The translations under genes were made by a program, and so were the position numbers. Under the pieces are notes generated by a model. That model made no database searches. It was not told where the DNA came from and worked only from the letters and a program-made list of their open reading frames with translations. Of a DNA stretch of 64,000 bases, positions 31,216 through 43,764 are shown one piece after another. Within the stretch, counting starts at the first letter, position 1; the number at the start of each line of letters is the position of its first letter. Location: NCBI GenBank assembly GCA_029817715.1, contig JARUPY010000387.1:5890001-5954000 (forward strand), read 5' to 3'. The stretch is from Melastoma dodecandrum. Taxonomy: Eukaryota; Streptophyta; Magnoliopsida; Myrtales; Melastomataceae.

Positions 31216-34200
31216 AGGATATTTGGCCTGAAGAAGGTGAATGAAGTGTGGGAGGTCTTAAAGAAAGAGTTCAAAAAGTTACAGAAGGTGATCTCTGTAA
31301 AGCTGCAAAACCTTTGGAGAGACTTCGACAATCTGGCCATGAAAGACTTAAAAAAGGTCAAAGACTACTTCTCAAGGATCGTGGAGATCCTCAATAAATT
31401 GAACAGTTGTAGAGAAGTTGTTCCGGATCAAAAAGTCGTGGAAAAAATCCTCAGAAGCTTGCCACAGACGTTTGAGCATATGGTAATCGTGATTGAAGAG
31501 ATGAAAAATCTCGCAGAAATTTTCATCTATGGTTGATGGGTTCTCTACAAACCCATGAGAAACGGGTTAGCAAATACGCAGCCCCGGTGGAGCAAGCATT
31601 TCAAGCGAAGTTGAATGTTTCTGAGCAGAAGCAAGAATGTTCTGAAAGCAACAGAAGGTCCTGTAGCAGAGGACACGGCAATAGGTCTCGTGGTAGAGGA
31701 AGAAGCTATGTAGAAGGACGAGCATAAGGTCAGCAAGAAGCGGCCATGGAGAAGCAGAAGCAGGATTGCACATCTACAGAAAGAATAATCAAGAAACAAA
31801 AGATTGTCATCTTTTATGCAGGAGATGCATGTTCCCTACTCATTGTGATCGTGATTGCGGGTACAAAGATAAAGAGCAGAAGCATGAACATAAGCATGCG
31901 GTTATAAGCTCGGTAATTTTCTCTAAGGAAGATGAATCTTCTAAAGTTTTATATTTTTCCTCTAACATTGGATATGATTCCTCGATAGTGGCTGTGTAAC
32001 CATGTCACAGAGATCAAGAAGAACTTTGTGAAGCTTGATGAGAAATACAAGTCTCTCTTAGAACTTGGAGATAGCAAGAAATTGAAGATATAAGGTAAAT
32101 GTGTTGTTTCATTTTACAGTCCAGGAATCGCACAGAACCTACTAAGTGTAGGACATATGATGAAGAGAGGTTATAAGTTGGTTTTTGCAGAAGGTCAATG
32201 TGAGATAACCGATAAAAACAGACATAAGGTCGCGGTCGTGAAGATGATGAAGTCAAACAATTTGTTCCCATTAAGGATGAATCCTTTCAGCAATGTTGTT
32301 CTCAAAAGTGAGGTTGTGGATGATTCTCATCTTTGGCATCTCAGATATGTCCATTTGAATCGAAAAGGACTAGCTTTGCTGAAGCAGAATGATATGATAG
32401 TAGGACTACCTTTTATACAAGCCGCAGAAGGTGACGTCTGTGAAGGCTTTGTCTTCAAAAAACATCATCGTCTTCCATTCCCAAACACATCATGGAGAGG
32501 TCATATACAAGCCGCAGAAGGTGACGTCTGTGAAGGCTTTGTCTTCAAAAAACATCATCGTCTTCCATTCCCAAACACATCATGGAGAGCTCAAGCTCCT
32601 CTCGAGCTGGTTCATGCAGATATTTGTGGACCGACTCAAACTCCTTCTCTCTGTAATAGAAGATACTTTCTATTGTTTGTAGATGACTATACTAGAATGA
32701 TTGGCTTTATTTTCTTGAGAGGAAGTCAGACGCTTTCACCATCTTTATGAATTTCAAAGCACTTGCAGAGAATCAAAGTAGATACATGATTAAGACCTTG
32801 GGGACAGATCGTAGATGAGAGTTTCTGTTTAGACCATTCTTGGACTATTGCCAACAGAAGGGGATATAAAGGCAGTTGACCATGCAGTACTCTCCATAGC
32901 AGAATGGAGTCGTAGAAAGAAAGAATAAAACCATTCTGGAGATGGCCAAAAGCATACTGAAGGGTAAAGTTTTACGCAACAAGTTATGAGCAGAAGCTGT
33001 TAATACATCTGCCTGCCTTTTGAACAGATCCCATATAAAAGCGGTTAGGGACAAGACACCATAGGAAGCATGACAAAGAAGGAAGCCCATGGTGAATCGT
33101 TTGAAAGTATTTGGGTGTGTCGGAAATGCACTCACACCTTCTCCAGAAAGAGAAAAGTTTGATGAGAAAGGTGAGAAGATGATTTTTATCGGCTATAGTG
33201 ATGAATCGAATGGATATCATCTATATAATCCAAACATTGACAAGTTAGTTATATCAAGAGATGTTATCTTTGATGTACTTGTAGCTTGGAAGTAGCAGGA
33301 AGAGTCTTCTATAACTCAGATGTTCCAGTCTATAGAAGCAGTAGCAGAAGCATCTGTACAAAACCCTATCAGAACAACAAAAGCTGCAGCAGAAATTACA
33401 GTATAGAATCCTATCGAAACAACAGAAGCTAGTTCCTCTAGATACATTCCAAAGACAAAGGGTCCTATTTGAGATATACCCAGAGGAGGTATCGATCATT
33501 CACTGAAATTTATGAGCAAGCTAACTTTGCTCTTACTGCATTTGAGTCACAAAAATTTAAAGAGGCAGCCAAAGAAGAAAAATGGAGAAATTCCATGAAG
33601 GAAAAGATGACTTCTATAGAGAAGAATAACACGTGGTCATTGGTCGATCTCCTAAAAGGAAAAGGAGTTATCAGCCTGAAGTGAGTCTACAAGACTAAGT
33701 ATAATGAAGATGGAAGTGTGTAGAATCATAAAGCTCGGCATCATAGCAAAAGGCTATTCACATAAGCTCGATGTTGATTTTACAGAAACTTTTGCTCTTG
33801 TAGCAAGGATGAAGATAATCCGTGTTGTTATAGCCATTGCAGCATAGAAGGAGTTGAAAGTATTCTAGCTTGATGTCAAGTTAGCATTTTTGAAAGGAGT
33901 ACTAGAAGAAGCCTACGTAGAGCAACCAGAAGGATTCGTGATGAAAGGCATAGAAGATAAAGTCTACAGACTGCATAAGGCTTTATATGGTTTGAAGCAA
34001 GCACCAAAAGTATGGAATTCCAGAATTGATTCCTACCTAGAGAAGAAAGGATTCTCTAGAAGCTTGGTAGAACCTTCGCTATACATACAAAAGGTTGGTA
34101 ATGATTTTCTAATGACATGTCTCTATGTAGGTGATTTGATCTACACTAGCACCAGCAGAAGCTTGCTATAGAAGTTCAACGAAGCCATGATGGAAGAGTT

Positions 34201-35069
34201 CGAGATGACAGATTTTGGCTTGATGAAGTACTTTCTCGGATTTTAAGTGAAGCAGAAGAAAGGAGAAATTTTCATTTCTTAGAAGAAGTACGTATCAGAT
34301 CTGTTGAAGAAGTTTCACATGGAGACGGATAAGCCAATTTCTACTCCAATGTAAGTTAATGAGAAGTTACAGAAGGAAGACTCTACAGAAAGCTTTGACT
34401 CGAAGATTTACAGAAGCCTAGCTTCTCTTATCTATCTCACTCACAGTCGAACTGATATTTTTCATTATATGAGTTTGTTGTCTAAATTCATGAGTAACCC
34501 CAGTAGAACTCATTTCATAGCAGGCAAAAGAGTTCTACGCTACCTCAAAGGTACATAGAATGTTGGACTGAAGTATACAAAAGAGCATAAGGATGATCTA
34601 ATGGGTTATGTAGATAGTGATTGGGCAGGAAGCCTGAATGATCGTAGAAGCAAATCAAAATACTTGTTTTGCATCGGAACAAAGCCCATTTCATGAAGTT
34701 CATAGAATTAAAGCACCGTTGATCTCTCATCTGTAGAAGTTGAGTACATCGTATCAAATGAGGCAACAAAAGAAGCTGTCTGGCTTAGAAGATTACTCCT
34801 CGAGTTATAACAGAAGGTTTACGTGCCTAAAACAATCTTATGTGACAACCAACCTGCAATTGCTATGACAAAGAATCCAATTTTCCATGTAAGGTCGAAA
34901 CACATAGAGCTTCATCATCATTTCATCAGAGAGATGATTTCATAGAAGTAGATTCTTCTAGAATTAATTGGCACCCATGATCAACCCGCCGATGTTCTTA
35001 CAAAGGTGGTGTCTTCTGAGAAGCTTGAGATATTCAAAGACTTATTGAAGATCACAAATTAAGAGGGGG
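31216..35069 (+). pseudogene. Second Ty1/copia relic, 5' part replaced by satellite
   Basis: Begins mid-gag directly at the end of the satellite array (FGLKKVNEVWEVLKKEFKK). Next are a knuckle relic (31,800s), a gag-pre-integrase segment (SHLWHLRYVHLNRKGLALL), an integrase start (LVHADICGPTQTPS), integrase parts to 33,290, reverse transcriptase (YGLKQAPKVWNSRID at ~33,985-34,030; YVDD altered to YVGD, 34,125) and RNase H to about 35,050 (ADVLTK motif). Many frames are closed by TAG or TGA where related elements have Gln or Trp. The element cannot be functional. Confidence 0.78.
32415..32594 (+). repeat. Perfect 90-bp tandem duplication in copia coding sequence
   Basis: ATACAAGCCGCAGAAGGTGA starts at 32,415 and again at 32,505, and the intervening sequence through CATCATGGAGAG is repeated with no difference seen. 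It adds exactly 30 residues in frame just before the integrase domain, so it is a recent replication-slippage or unequal-exchange event. Confidence 0.88.
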
Positions 35070-35447
35070 TGTTGAAGAAGGGTAATTTGTGATCCCAAGA
35101 TAATGGAGAATTGAAGGATCTTGGAACATGAAGCATTGAAGAGCCTTAGAACAAAGAAGCATTAAATGCAGTTTTAAGTTTCTATAAGGTAGTTGGCAAC
35201 TTCTGTAGTTAAGTCTAGCAACTCTAGATCATTCTACTCCTCTCTATAAATAGAGGAAAGTGTAAGCATTTTAGATGAATGAAATTATAAGAGAGAGAAA
35301 GCATTTCGTAGCTCAAACACTCAGCCCTTGTAGGTGCAACAGCTCTATAGAAGGTTTCAAGTATCCTACAGAAGGTCGCCAATAGTACAAAACCTTCGTT
35401 TTGCTCGCTCCTATCCTATCCAATCATTACACACATAACCCCTAACA
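35070..35447 (+). mobile_element. 3' LTR of the second copia relic
   Basis: It follows the purine tract AAGAGGGGG (35,061-35,069), begins TGTTGAAGAAGGG, contains TATAAATAG (~35,255) and ends CCCCTAACA. Length about 378 bp. No 5' LTR is present because the element's front was replaced. Confidence 0.75.
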
Positions 35448-36440
35448 GAATGAATATGAGTTTCCTTATTGTTAGTTTTCCTCCTCAGAATATAGAAATT
35501 GTGGATGGCAATTCGACATCACGGAGATTTTTCTCAAGAAAGTAAATATTTTAAGAAAAACGTGTCAAGAAGAAGTATGGATTCAAAGTAAGGATTCTCC
35601 ACATCATGGTCAGAAGCCTTGAAGATAGAAGACATCGGGTTGCAAAAATCCGAATCCGAATTCTAGTTGCTCGATCTATTGTAGTCGGGGAATATTCAAA
35701 AGTAGTAATTTCTATTCTAAAGATTTATATTTAATTAAGTAATGATTATAAAAAGTTTAATACTAACCTGCTCTTCAAAATGTTTTCTGTTGGTGATTTC
35801 GGGAAATGAATATGGAAAAGATAGCTTTGTTTAAGGACCATATTAATTTAGCTAGATTTTTTGGTTTGTTATGTGTTCCTAGTGTTATTTTTAGATTTAT
35901 TATTTTTCTTCATTTGTACATTTTAATAATTTTTTTGTTATTTCATATGCAGATTTATGATTAATAAAATAGTTTCTCATGACCAGAGAGGATATTTATA
36001 ACTAACAAAAATATCACATGAAAATTTATTTTGTTGTAAAAAAATTATTAAAATATATAGTGGTGACCACAAAACAAATTATGGATATATGGCCACAAAA
36101 CAAATTATTAAAATTAGTAAAAACATTTTCGAAACGAAAACAATATTTTAGAATAGTATAAAAATTTTAAAAAATAATAAGAAATATTTCTAAAAAAATT
36201 ATATATGTAGTGACAAATCAAATAGCTATTATAAGAAATTATTTTATCGCTATTAAAGAATTTTTTAGGACGAATCATATTTGTCACAATTTACATAATA
36301 GGACGAGCAAATCTTGATAAATTTGATGACAAAATAATTTGTCATAAGATTTTTATTATGACAAATATTATATCTATTGTGATAAAATTATTTGTAACTA
36401 AATGAGAAAAATGTTGTAGTAATCCTTCTCCCCAAATTTT
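35448..36440. other. AT-rich DNA, possibly a CACTA-like remnant
   Basis: No gene. Short motifs with GACAAAT / ATTTGTCA in both orientations are repeated between 36,230 and 36,400, and the - strand reads ACTACAACATTTTTCTC at the right end, which resembles CACTA-type termini. A left terminus was not identified, so the assignment is weak. Confidence 0.25.
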
Positions 36441-37269
36441 GTTGCACGCAACTCGACGTTATGAACAACATTTGAGCCAAGTCCTTTGGATTCATAACCA
36501 TCAACGCCTACGGAGTGGCTTCACCAATGTTCAACATCCTTTAGTCAACATAAGCACCACCTCATACGAAAACAATCTCCAAGGGGCACACCGTCCTTAT
36601 GAGAACGCTCGCTGGGATTGAACTAACTTCATGCAAGAACGCTCGCCTGAAAGATTTTCAATGGAGCCGCTTCACCTGCAAGACCGCTTGCCTAGATCCA
36701 AGACGGACTTCCTATGAAAACGCTCTCCTGGAAGATTTTTGCACACGTAGAACACACATTAAGCAACAACGCTGAACAAAATGTACCAAGACTAACTCAC
36801 GTGCTTTTTCTTTTTTTTTTAATGACCAACATATTTGGTGTACGGTGGGCATGGTGGGGGATTATCCTTGCTCTTTATTACTATATATATAATGAATGTG
36901 ACATACATTTGTGTCCCTTATTTTTGTTCACTGGAAAATGCAACGACAAGGACATATGTACTACATTAAGACCAAGTTGAACATCCTTCATTTGTCATGG
37001 TGTCTTCAATTTATTTTTAGCTTGGTTATTACAAACCTAGCTAATATAATATTCGTCACTTCAGTATCGCGACGTGTTACGATTTTCATTACCGTGCTTA
37101 TAGTTTGTATTGGTCTTGGAAGTTCCATTACATCGGCTAGGAATCTTCTTCTCAAAAATCGTAGTTACTTGACTTGCGATGTAATCAGCTTGAGATTTAC
37201 CAAGTAACTTGGCAGGGTCATCAGTGACAGATTACAGGCACAACGGTTATAACAAAATTATCAGATCTT
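36441..37269. other. Intergenic DNA without recognisable feature
   Basis: Repeated AACGCTCGCCTG / GACCGCTTGCCTAG-like words between 36,600 and 36,735 hint at an old repeat. Open frames here are short and unlike known proteins. Confidence 0.25.
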
Positions 37270-38636
37270 GGTACGTATGGTTTTTGAATGAATAAAAAAA
37301 TTAACCTTACCTGGAAATAGTACCTCGATATTCCGGTAAGCCAAAACACGGTCGCGAATGAGCAAGAACCCCATGTGTGACTCCTCTAGTGGTATCCACG
37401 CGCACACGATCACGAACCTCTCGACGATCTTGTAGGTGCTAGCCTCTTGGATCCGTCTAAGAATTCTTCGGAAGCAAAAAAATTCCTCTCTTTTTCGTAA
37501 ATCTCACTCTCTGTTTTCTTTTCTAAAGCCAAAGAGATTTGTTTCCAAAACTCACAACTCATCTGATGACAGGCGACTCAGAGAAAAAAATAATATTTAA
37601 ATTTTCTTTCCATCTTCTTTTGCCGTTTTTCACTAATTAATGATGCTATTAATCATTACTTTTACAAAACGACGTTACGTGCAGATAATAATCAGACGTT
37701 ACGTGCAGATAATAATTAATTGATTGTATTATAATATCATTAAATAAAATAATGCAAACACACGTATGCACTAATCAAATATCATTTAATAAATATAATA
37801 TTTAAATAAATAAATATTTATCTAATATCATTTATAAATTTGACCCGAATAAATCCATATTCGATCTTGGTCTATTTATTTGCTTCTGATATTTCAGAAT
37901 AAATTAATAATCCAATTAATTCTAATTCTGAAATAAAATAATTAATTTTAGTATCCACTAAAATAATCAAAATATAATGTTCGTGTCGATGTGCTATGCG
38001 TGTGACCATCTAGGTCCTATACACGAAGGCAGTGTATATCCATACACAAACTAAGGTAACCGTCTAGCAACGGTTTTTAGTCACCCAACGTGTTAGGATA
38101 ATGATCATAAATCATAAACCTCTATGAACCGATTATTGTGTAATTTAATCCCTTCATCTATCCGACATCTTAATTAATTCGGCCAAAATACATCATCACC
38201 AAATTAATTGTTTTACTTGATTACCAAGATATAATAGACTCTCTTGAATGTTAAACATTCCTCCCATGGCAATGGATTTTAGAGTCACTAATATCTCTAT
38301 CAAGTGGCCTAGATGTCTACTCTCTAATCCAAAAGAGCGATGAATCCTATATTGACTCAATACTATTCTCTCTACGCTTTGTCACACACCCAACAATCAT
38401 ATTACTCATAATCCGGTTAAAGACTGCTTTTGACGACGTCAAAGTGCACAAACTCAACGCATAGAATAAACGAAGGTCTCAAGTTAAAAGATCAGTTACA
38501 CTCGTCCATAAAGAGGATTGACCAATGATGTTCTATATGTGGTATCCTCTTAAACGGGTTGTGTCCAGTATCCCTAATTAATTATTTATCCACAAATGCA
38601 TTAAAGTGTCTTGGTACATAAGTGCACACACTAACA
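37270..38636 (-). mobile_element. Solo-like LTR of the same family as the complete copia element
   Basis: On the - strand the sequence starts TGTTAGTGTGTGCAC at 38,636 and follows the 1.7-kb LTR of the 40,753-49,400 element: CCAAGACACTTTAATG, GGTTGGTCAATCCTC-like, CATTCAAGAGAGTCTATTATAT, and GGTCGGAT-type tail (GGATCCAAGAGGCTAGCACCTAC). Nucleotide divergence is clearly higher than between the two LTRs of the complete element. The last ~200 bp toward 37,270 are hard to align, so the LTR is truncated or highly diverged there. No coding region is attached. Confidence 0.75.
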
Positions 38637-38880
38637 ATCAGCGCGTTTAGTCTTCATCATTTGCTGATAGCTGATCAGGCAACAGTGTTTCATGGCTGCC
38701 CCGTGTATTTGATTCATGACAAGGAAGGGGTTAATTGTTGGTCTCGTCTGTGAGTCAGTGACTCTTAATTCTCACACATTCAGAGCCTTGATATGCAAAT
38801 TTAAGCAGAAATGGATCTATTCCCCAGAACCAGCCAACTCAGAGCATCACAGGTACATTCTGGGGGTCGGGGTGATGGGA
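38637..38880 (+). other. Exon-like host sequence interrupted by retrotransposons
   Basis: Between two LTR elements a short non-repeat stretch has coding-like features: TVFHGCPVYLIHDKEGVNCW reads open from about 38,680 to 38,750, and, in another frame, ALICKFKQKWIYSPEPANSE at 38,787-38,845, ending in a donor-like CACAG|GTACAT at 38,851. A 34-base gap between them is too short for a normal plant intron. Further open sequence (FHFLLEHLAQTTGSSADISV) appears at 40,684-40,743. I do not recognise the protein; it may be a pseudogene split by insertions. Confidence 0.35.
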
Positions 38881-40666
38881 TGTAACACGAACCAACACAC
38901 CCCGAAATTCTTCGAATGAGTTTTTTAAGGCTAAAATAGAATTCTCACAGCGAAAACAAATAATTAAAAGAAAGAAACAACACCGAGATTTAACGTGGAA
39001 ACCTCCTCAATGTGATGAGTAAAACCACGGCCCGAGGCACCACCAAAACTTCCACTAAATCAACAATAAAGTGGGTACACAAGTGTTCTTCCCAAATCAC
39101 CAATGACCAGCACATAAAATTCTTCCCTACTTAGAGTAACATCAAGAACTCATCTTGGTAATCATACGCTCAACAATACAAAGAAGAAGGAACTAAAATC
39201 AAGAACTCTAAATCTGGTAGTCTAGAAAATAGGGAAAAATCACAAGCTAGAAGACACTAATAGCAATCTTCACCGTTCAGAATACAGAAGCTCAAGTCAG
39301 AAATACTGTTTCAAAATTTCACAAATTTCCAACGGTGCGATTGGCGGTAACACCCGGTTAAGTGAACGTCGCGCAGGCTAAAACTAGGCTGCGACGGAAT
39401 CTGGGTTTGCGTCTGTTATTCGGCTGTCTCCCGTAACCCTTGCTGTATTTTTATTGTCTTGTGTCATCTGAAGAAAACCCTAGATTATTCCTTAAAGTGA
39501 TGGTGGGCTTTGGGCTTCATCCGTATAAAGTAACACGGGCTTGAGCCGCTCTTGCAAATAGGAGAGAACAACCCAACAAATCTCCCCCTCTCGACTATGT
39601 GGAAGAGCTCATCGAAATACTGACGACTTGACGACAAGCAATAATTCTTTCTCTAGAAAGCGCCTTCATCATCATATCTGATCCATTATCATCAGTATAA
39701 ATCTTCTCAATGTGCACCAATTTAGAATTCACAACATCTCGAATCCAATGATATCTCATATCTATATGCTTCGACTTAGCATGAAAGGTTGAATTCTTCG
39801 CAAGATATATGGCACTTTGATTATCACAAAAGAGAACACACCGTTCTTGATTGAATCCAAGCTCTTGGAGAAAATTCTTCATCCACAATAGTTCTTTGCA
39901 CGCTTCTGTGGCAACGATGAATTCCGCCTCAGTAGTAGATAAGTGGAACACATTTTTGAAGCCTAGATTGCCAAGAAACGGCTCCCCCTGCAAAGGTAAT
40001 CAGATAACCGATGTCGACTTATGAGTATCAATATCTCCAGCCATATCTGCATCTGCATAGCCAATCAACTTTGGCTCACCACCTCCGAAAACATATACCA
40101 TAGTTTGTGGTACCACGCAAATACCTCATGATTCATTTCACCACATTCCGGGGCTCTTTTCCAGGATTAGATAAGAATCGGCTCACTACGCTAACAGCAT
40201 ACGCTATATCAGGTCTCGTGCACACCATCGCATACATCAAACTACCAACAACAGAACTATAAAGAGCCTTCTGCATGTATTGCCTATGCTCATCAGAAGA
40301 AGGAAAATGATCGCGACTCAACTTAACTCCAGAAGGAAAGGGAGAACTTACTGCTTTAGCATTTCCAATATTGAACATTTTCAACACTTTGTGAATATAC
40401 TTCTCTTGCGGTAAGAAGATCTTCTTCTCTTCTCTTCTTCTGATAATTCTCATGGGATGCGCAGGCTAAAACTATGCTGCGGCGAAATCCGAGTTTGCAT
40501 CTGTTCTTCGGCTGTCTCCCGCAACCCTTGCTGCGTTTTTCTTGTCTTGTGTCATCTGAAGAAAACCCTAGATGATCCCTTAAAGTGATGGTGGGTTTTG
40601 GGCTTTATCTGTGTAAAGTAACACGGGCTTGGGCCGCTCTTACGAAAAGAAGAGAACAACCCAACA
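38881..40666 (-). mobile_element. Internally deleted Ty1/copia element
   Basis: On the - strand a partial 5' LTR (40,666-40,457) is joined directly to the end of reverse transcriptase, then RNase H, a purine tract (AGAGGGGGAGATT) and a complete ~698-bp 3' LTR (39,578-38,881) starting TGTTGGGTTG and ending GTGTTACA. The shared start of both LTRs (GGCTGTCTCCCG, CATCTGAAGAAAACCCTAGAT, AAGTGATGGTGGG) confirms they are a pair. The rest of the 5' LTR, gag, integrase and most of RT are deleted. I saw no matching 5-bp flank. Confidence 0.75.
39595..40453 (-). pseudogene. Copia RT C-terminus and RNase H
   Basis: Two open stretches: 40,453-40,133 with KYIHKVLKMFNIGNAKAV, YSSVVGSLMYAMVCTRPDI and AVSVVSRFLSNPGK (the end of copia reverse transcriptase), and 39,993-39,595 with LSTTEAEFIVATEACKELLW, LFCDNQSAIYLAKN, SKHIDMRYHWIRD (RNase H). 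A gap with a stop separates them. The catalytic YVDD portion is outside the retained segment. Confidence 0.82.
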
Positions 40667-40747
40667 AGGGGAGGGGACAGATTCATTCCATTTCCTGCTT
40701 GAACACCTTGCGCAAACTACAGGGTCGTCAGCTGATATTTCTGTGTT

Positions 40748-40752
40748 CTTAC
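40748..40752. repeat. Target-site duplication, left copy
   Basis: CTTAC directly precedes the 5' LTR TG; the same CTTAC follows the 3' LTR at 49,401-49,405. Confidence 0.9.
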
Positions 40753-42461
40753 TGTTAGTGTGTGCACGTATGTACCAAGACACTTTAATGTATTTGTGGA
40801 TAAATAATTAATAAAGGCTAGTATTTATCATTGACTATTTTACTTTTTTGCACGTAAAATTATTAATGATAAAGTCCCACAGATTATTGAGTATATTAAT
40901 CTGAAATAGTCCATGATCGGACAGATGTTTAGAGGGGACATGAACATCTAGATCATCGTTAAGTATAGCCGAGGTCAAGATAGACCAAGGGATAGTGATC
41001 CATGTTATACTTTAGGGGTACCCTAAGATTAGGGATACTGGACACGACTCGATTAAGAGGATACCACATACTGAACATCATTGGTCAATCCTCTTTATGT
41101 ACGAGTGTAACTGATCTTTTGACTTGTTACATTCATTTATTCTATGCGTGGAGTTTGCGCACTTTGACGTCGTTAAAAGCAGTCTTTAATCGGATTGTGA
41201 GTAATACGATTGTTGGGTGTGTGACAAAGCGTAGAGAGAATAGTGTTGAGTCAATATAGGATTCATCGCTCTCTTAGATTATAGAGTTGACATCTAGGCC
41301 ACTTGATAGAGATATTAGTGACTCTAAAATCCATGGCCATGGGAGGAATGTTTTACATTCAAGAGAGTCTATTATATCTTGGATCAAGTAAAATAATTAA
41401 TTCGGTGATGATGTATTTTGCGCCGAATTAATTGGGATGTCGGTTAGATGAAGAGATTGAATTACACGGTAATCGGTTGATAGTGGTTTATGATTTATGA
41501 TCATTATCCTAACACGTTGGGTGACTGAAAACTGTTGCTAGACGGTTACCTTAGTTTGTGTATGGATATACACTACCTTCGTGTATAGGACCTAGAGGGT
41601 CGCACGCATAGCACGTCGACACGAACATTGAATTTTGATTATTTAGTGGATACTAAATTAATCATTTATTATTTCAGAATTAGAATTAATTGGATTATTA
41701 ATTTATTCTGAAATATCGAAATCAAATAAATTGACCAAAATCGAATATGAATTTATTCGGGTCAATTTATAAAGGATATATATATTTAAAATTTTATTTA
41801 TTTATTTAAATGTTATATCCAATATATAATTTATTTAATTAAATCATTTTAATGCATGTGTCGTTGGAAGCTTTTTAATTTCCACATGTCCACGTCACTT
41901 GCATTAAATAGTCTTAATATTATTATTAAAAACTATTATTATTATTTTACGTAACGAATCTTTTCCCATTAGTTTTGTCCATTAAATTTTTCTTCCGTTG
42001 CACTAAGACGGTTGATTAGAGGAAACGTAAATGTTTATGGCAAGATTTTTAGTGGGATGAATTAAAGGAAAAAAGGTATTATGTTTTTCCCATAGGGTCA
42101 GTCGTCAGAGTTTTTTTTGTGAGTTTGGAAACAAATCTCTGTAGCTTTAGAAATGAGAGAGTAAGATTTGTGAAAAGGAGAGAAATTCTTTTTGCTTTCG
42201 AAGAGTTCTCAGACGGATCCAAGAGGCTAGCACCTACCGGATCGTCGAGAGGTTCGTAATTGTGTGCGCGTGGATACCGCTAGAGGAGGCACACGTGGGG
42301 CTCTCGATCGATTGTTCCGGATTACAGTTTTGTTTCGTCGGAAATTACAAGGTACGGTTTCCGGGTAAGTATTTTATTATTATAATATACGTACCATGAT
42401 TTGATTATCTTGGACATGATTATTATAATATTTGTTTCCGCTGCGCCCTTGAAATCAATCA
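40753..42461 (+). mobile_element. 5' LTR of the complete Ty1/copia element
   Basis: Begins TGTTAGTGTGTGCACG and ends AATCAATCA immediately before the primer site. Its partner is 47,696-49,400. By eye about 15 differences fall in the first ~400 bp of the pair, many C/T or A/G transitions; later parts look closer. The length, about 1.7 kb, is large for a copia LTR. Confidence 0.93.
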
Positions 42462-42462
42462 G

Positions 42463-42474
42463 TGGCATCAGAGC
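42463..42474 (+). other. Primer-binding site of the complete copia element
   Basis: TGGCATCAGAGC, one base different from the usual TGGTATCAGAGC complementary to initiator-methionine tRNA. It lies two bases after the LTR. Confidence 0.85.
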
Positions 42475-43764
42475 CATGGTTGAATCGTATATTATATTTT
42501 GAATTTTGCTAATTTTAACGAAATTATAATCTGTCGGAAGATTTTAAGATTTCGTTTAAGATTTTTGTCCATCAAAATTATGGTAAACATATGAGATTTA
42601 TGCCTATATTATTTTGGACAGAAAGTAATAATTTGACAGATCGCAAAGTTGCGATTTAAAATTTGGAATTCAATATTAATAATATTATAATAAGGATTAT
42701 TATAATGTTAAAAATATGATTACGTGAAATATGTTGAATTTGAATATATTATATTGATTTATAAATATTCTAGTTAATATTCCACGTAAAGGCCAATTAT
42801 CATTTTAACTAATTTCCTAAATAAGTCTAAACGGGTTGAATGATTTTGAATTAAAAAAAAAATCAATTTTGGTGATCTGAATGGATTACCTAAGGTGATG
42901 ATTAATTCCATTGATTTTGATTTTAATAAATCAAGTGACCCAGAGTAATGGAAATTTTGTTAAAATAAAAAATTCCAAAATCCTATTAACATTGATTGGG
43001 GAAAAGGATTACGTTAAATGTCCTTTTAAGATTTATCCCAAATTAAGAATTACTCGCCGAGTGAAATTTTTGGCAAATAAAACTTTATCCCATGAAATGG
43101 GATTTATAAGTAACGTTGAGGCCGACCAATAATTAATTATGAGATAAATAATTAATTTAAAAGTCTGAAAATAAAAGTATAATAATTATTTTATTATTAT
43201 AATGGTCGGTTGAAATGGACAAATATGTCCTACGAAGTATTTTAATGGTGAGACAACATTAAATAAAAACCTCTAAATATTAAGTCAATTATTTTATATA
43301 GGCCCTCCATTAATATTTGTTATAATAGTCGGATTTTTCCCATTAGTCAGTACAGCTTAGCTGTGGGCTTCTGGTAGAACATCTGTAATTTATTCTAAAT
43401 GATTAATGGGTCGACTTAACTCAATTTAGTTGACTTGTTTAGCTCAGCTAAGGTCAGCTTTTTGAGGGGCAAGTGTTGAGTTTAAGAGTTATTAGACTCA
43501 ACGTGAAAATACCGAAAGTCACACGGATAATTGTGATTGGCGAGTTAAGGCCTACTTGTTTCGTGTGGTGTGTAGGTACAGCTCAGCTGTGTGCATACTT
43601 CATGTTTCGAGATTTCGGTCCCACTAGGAATTATTAACCAACAAATTCCCGATTTCAACAGAGGGGGCTGTTGTTTTCGAATAAAATAGTGGGAGCTATA
43701 TTAAAGTCCTTTATTAATTAATATTCCACAAATACTAAAACTCTACTTTAAATTATTATTGTAG
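42475..43764 (+). other. Untranslated leader of the complete copia element
   Basis: About 1.3 kb of AT-rich non-coding sequence lies between the primer site and the gag ATG at 43,765. It has no significant ORF and presumably contains packaging signals. Confidence 0.6.
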
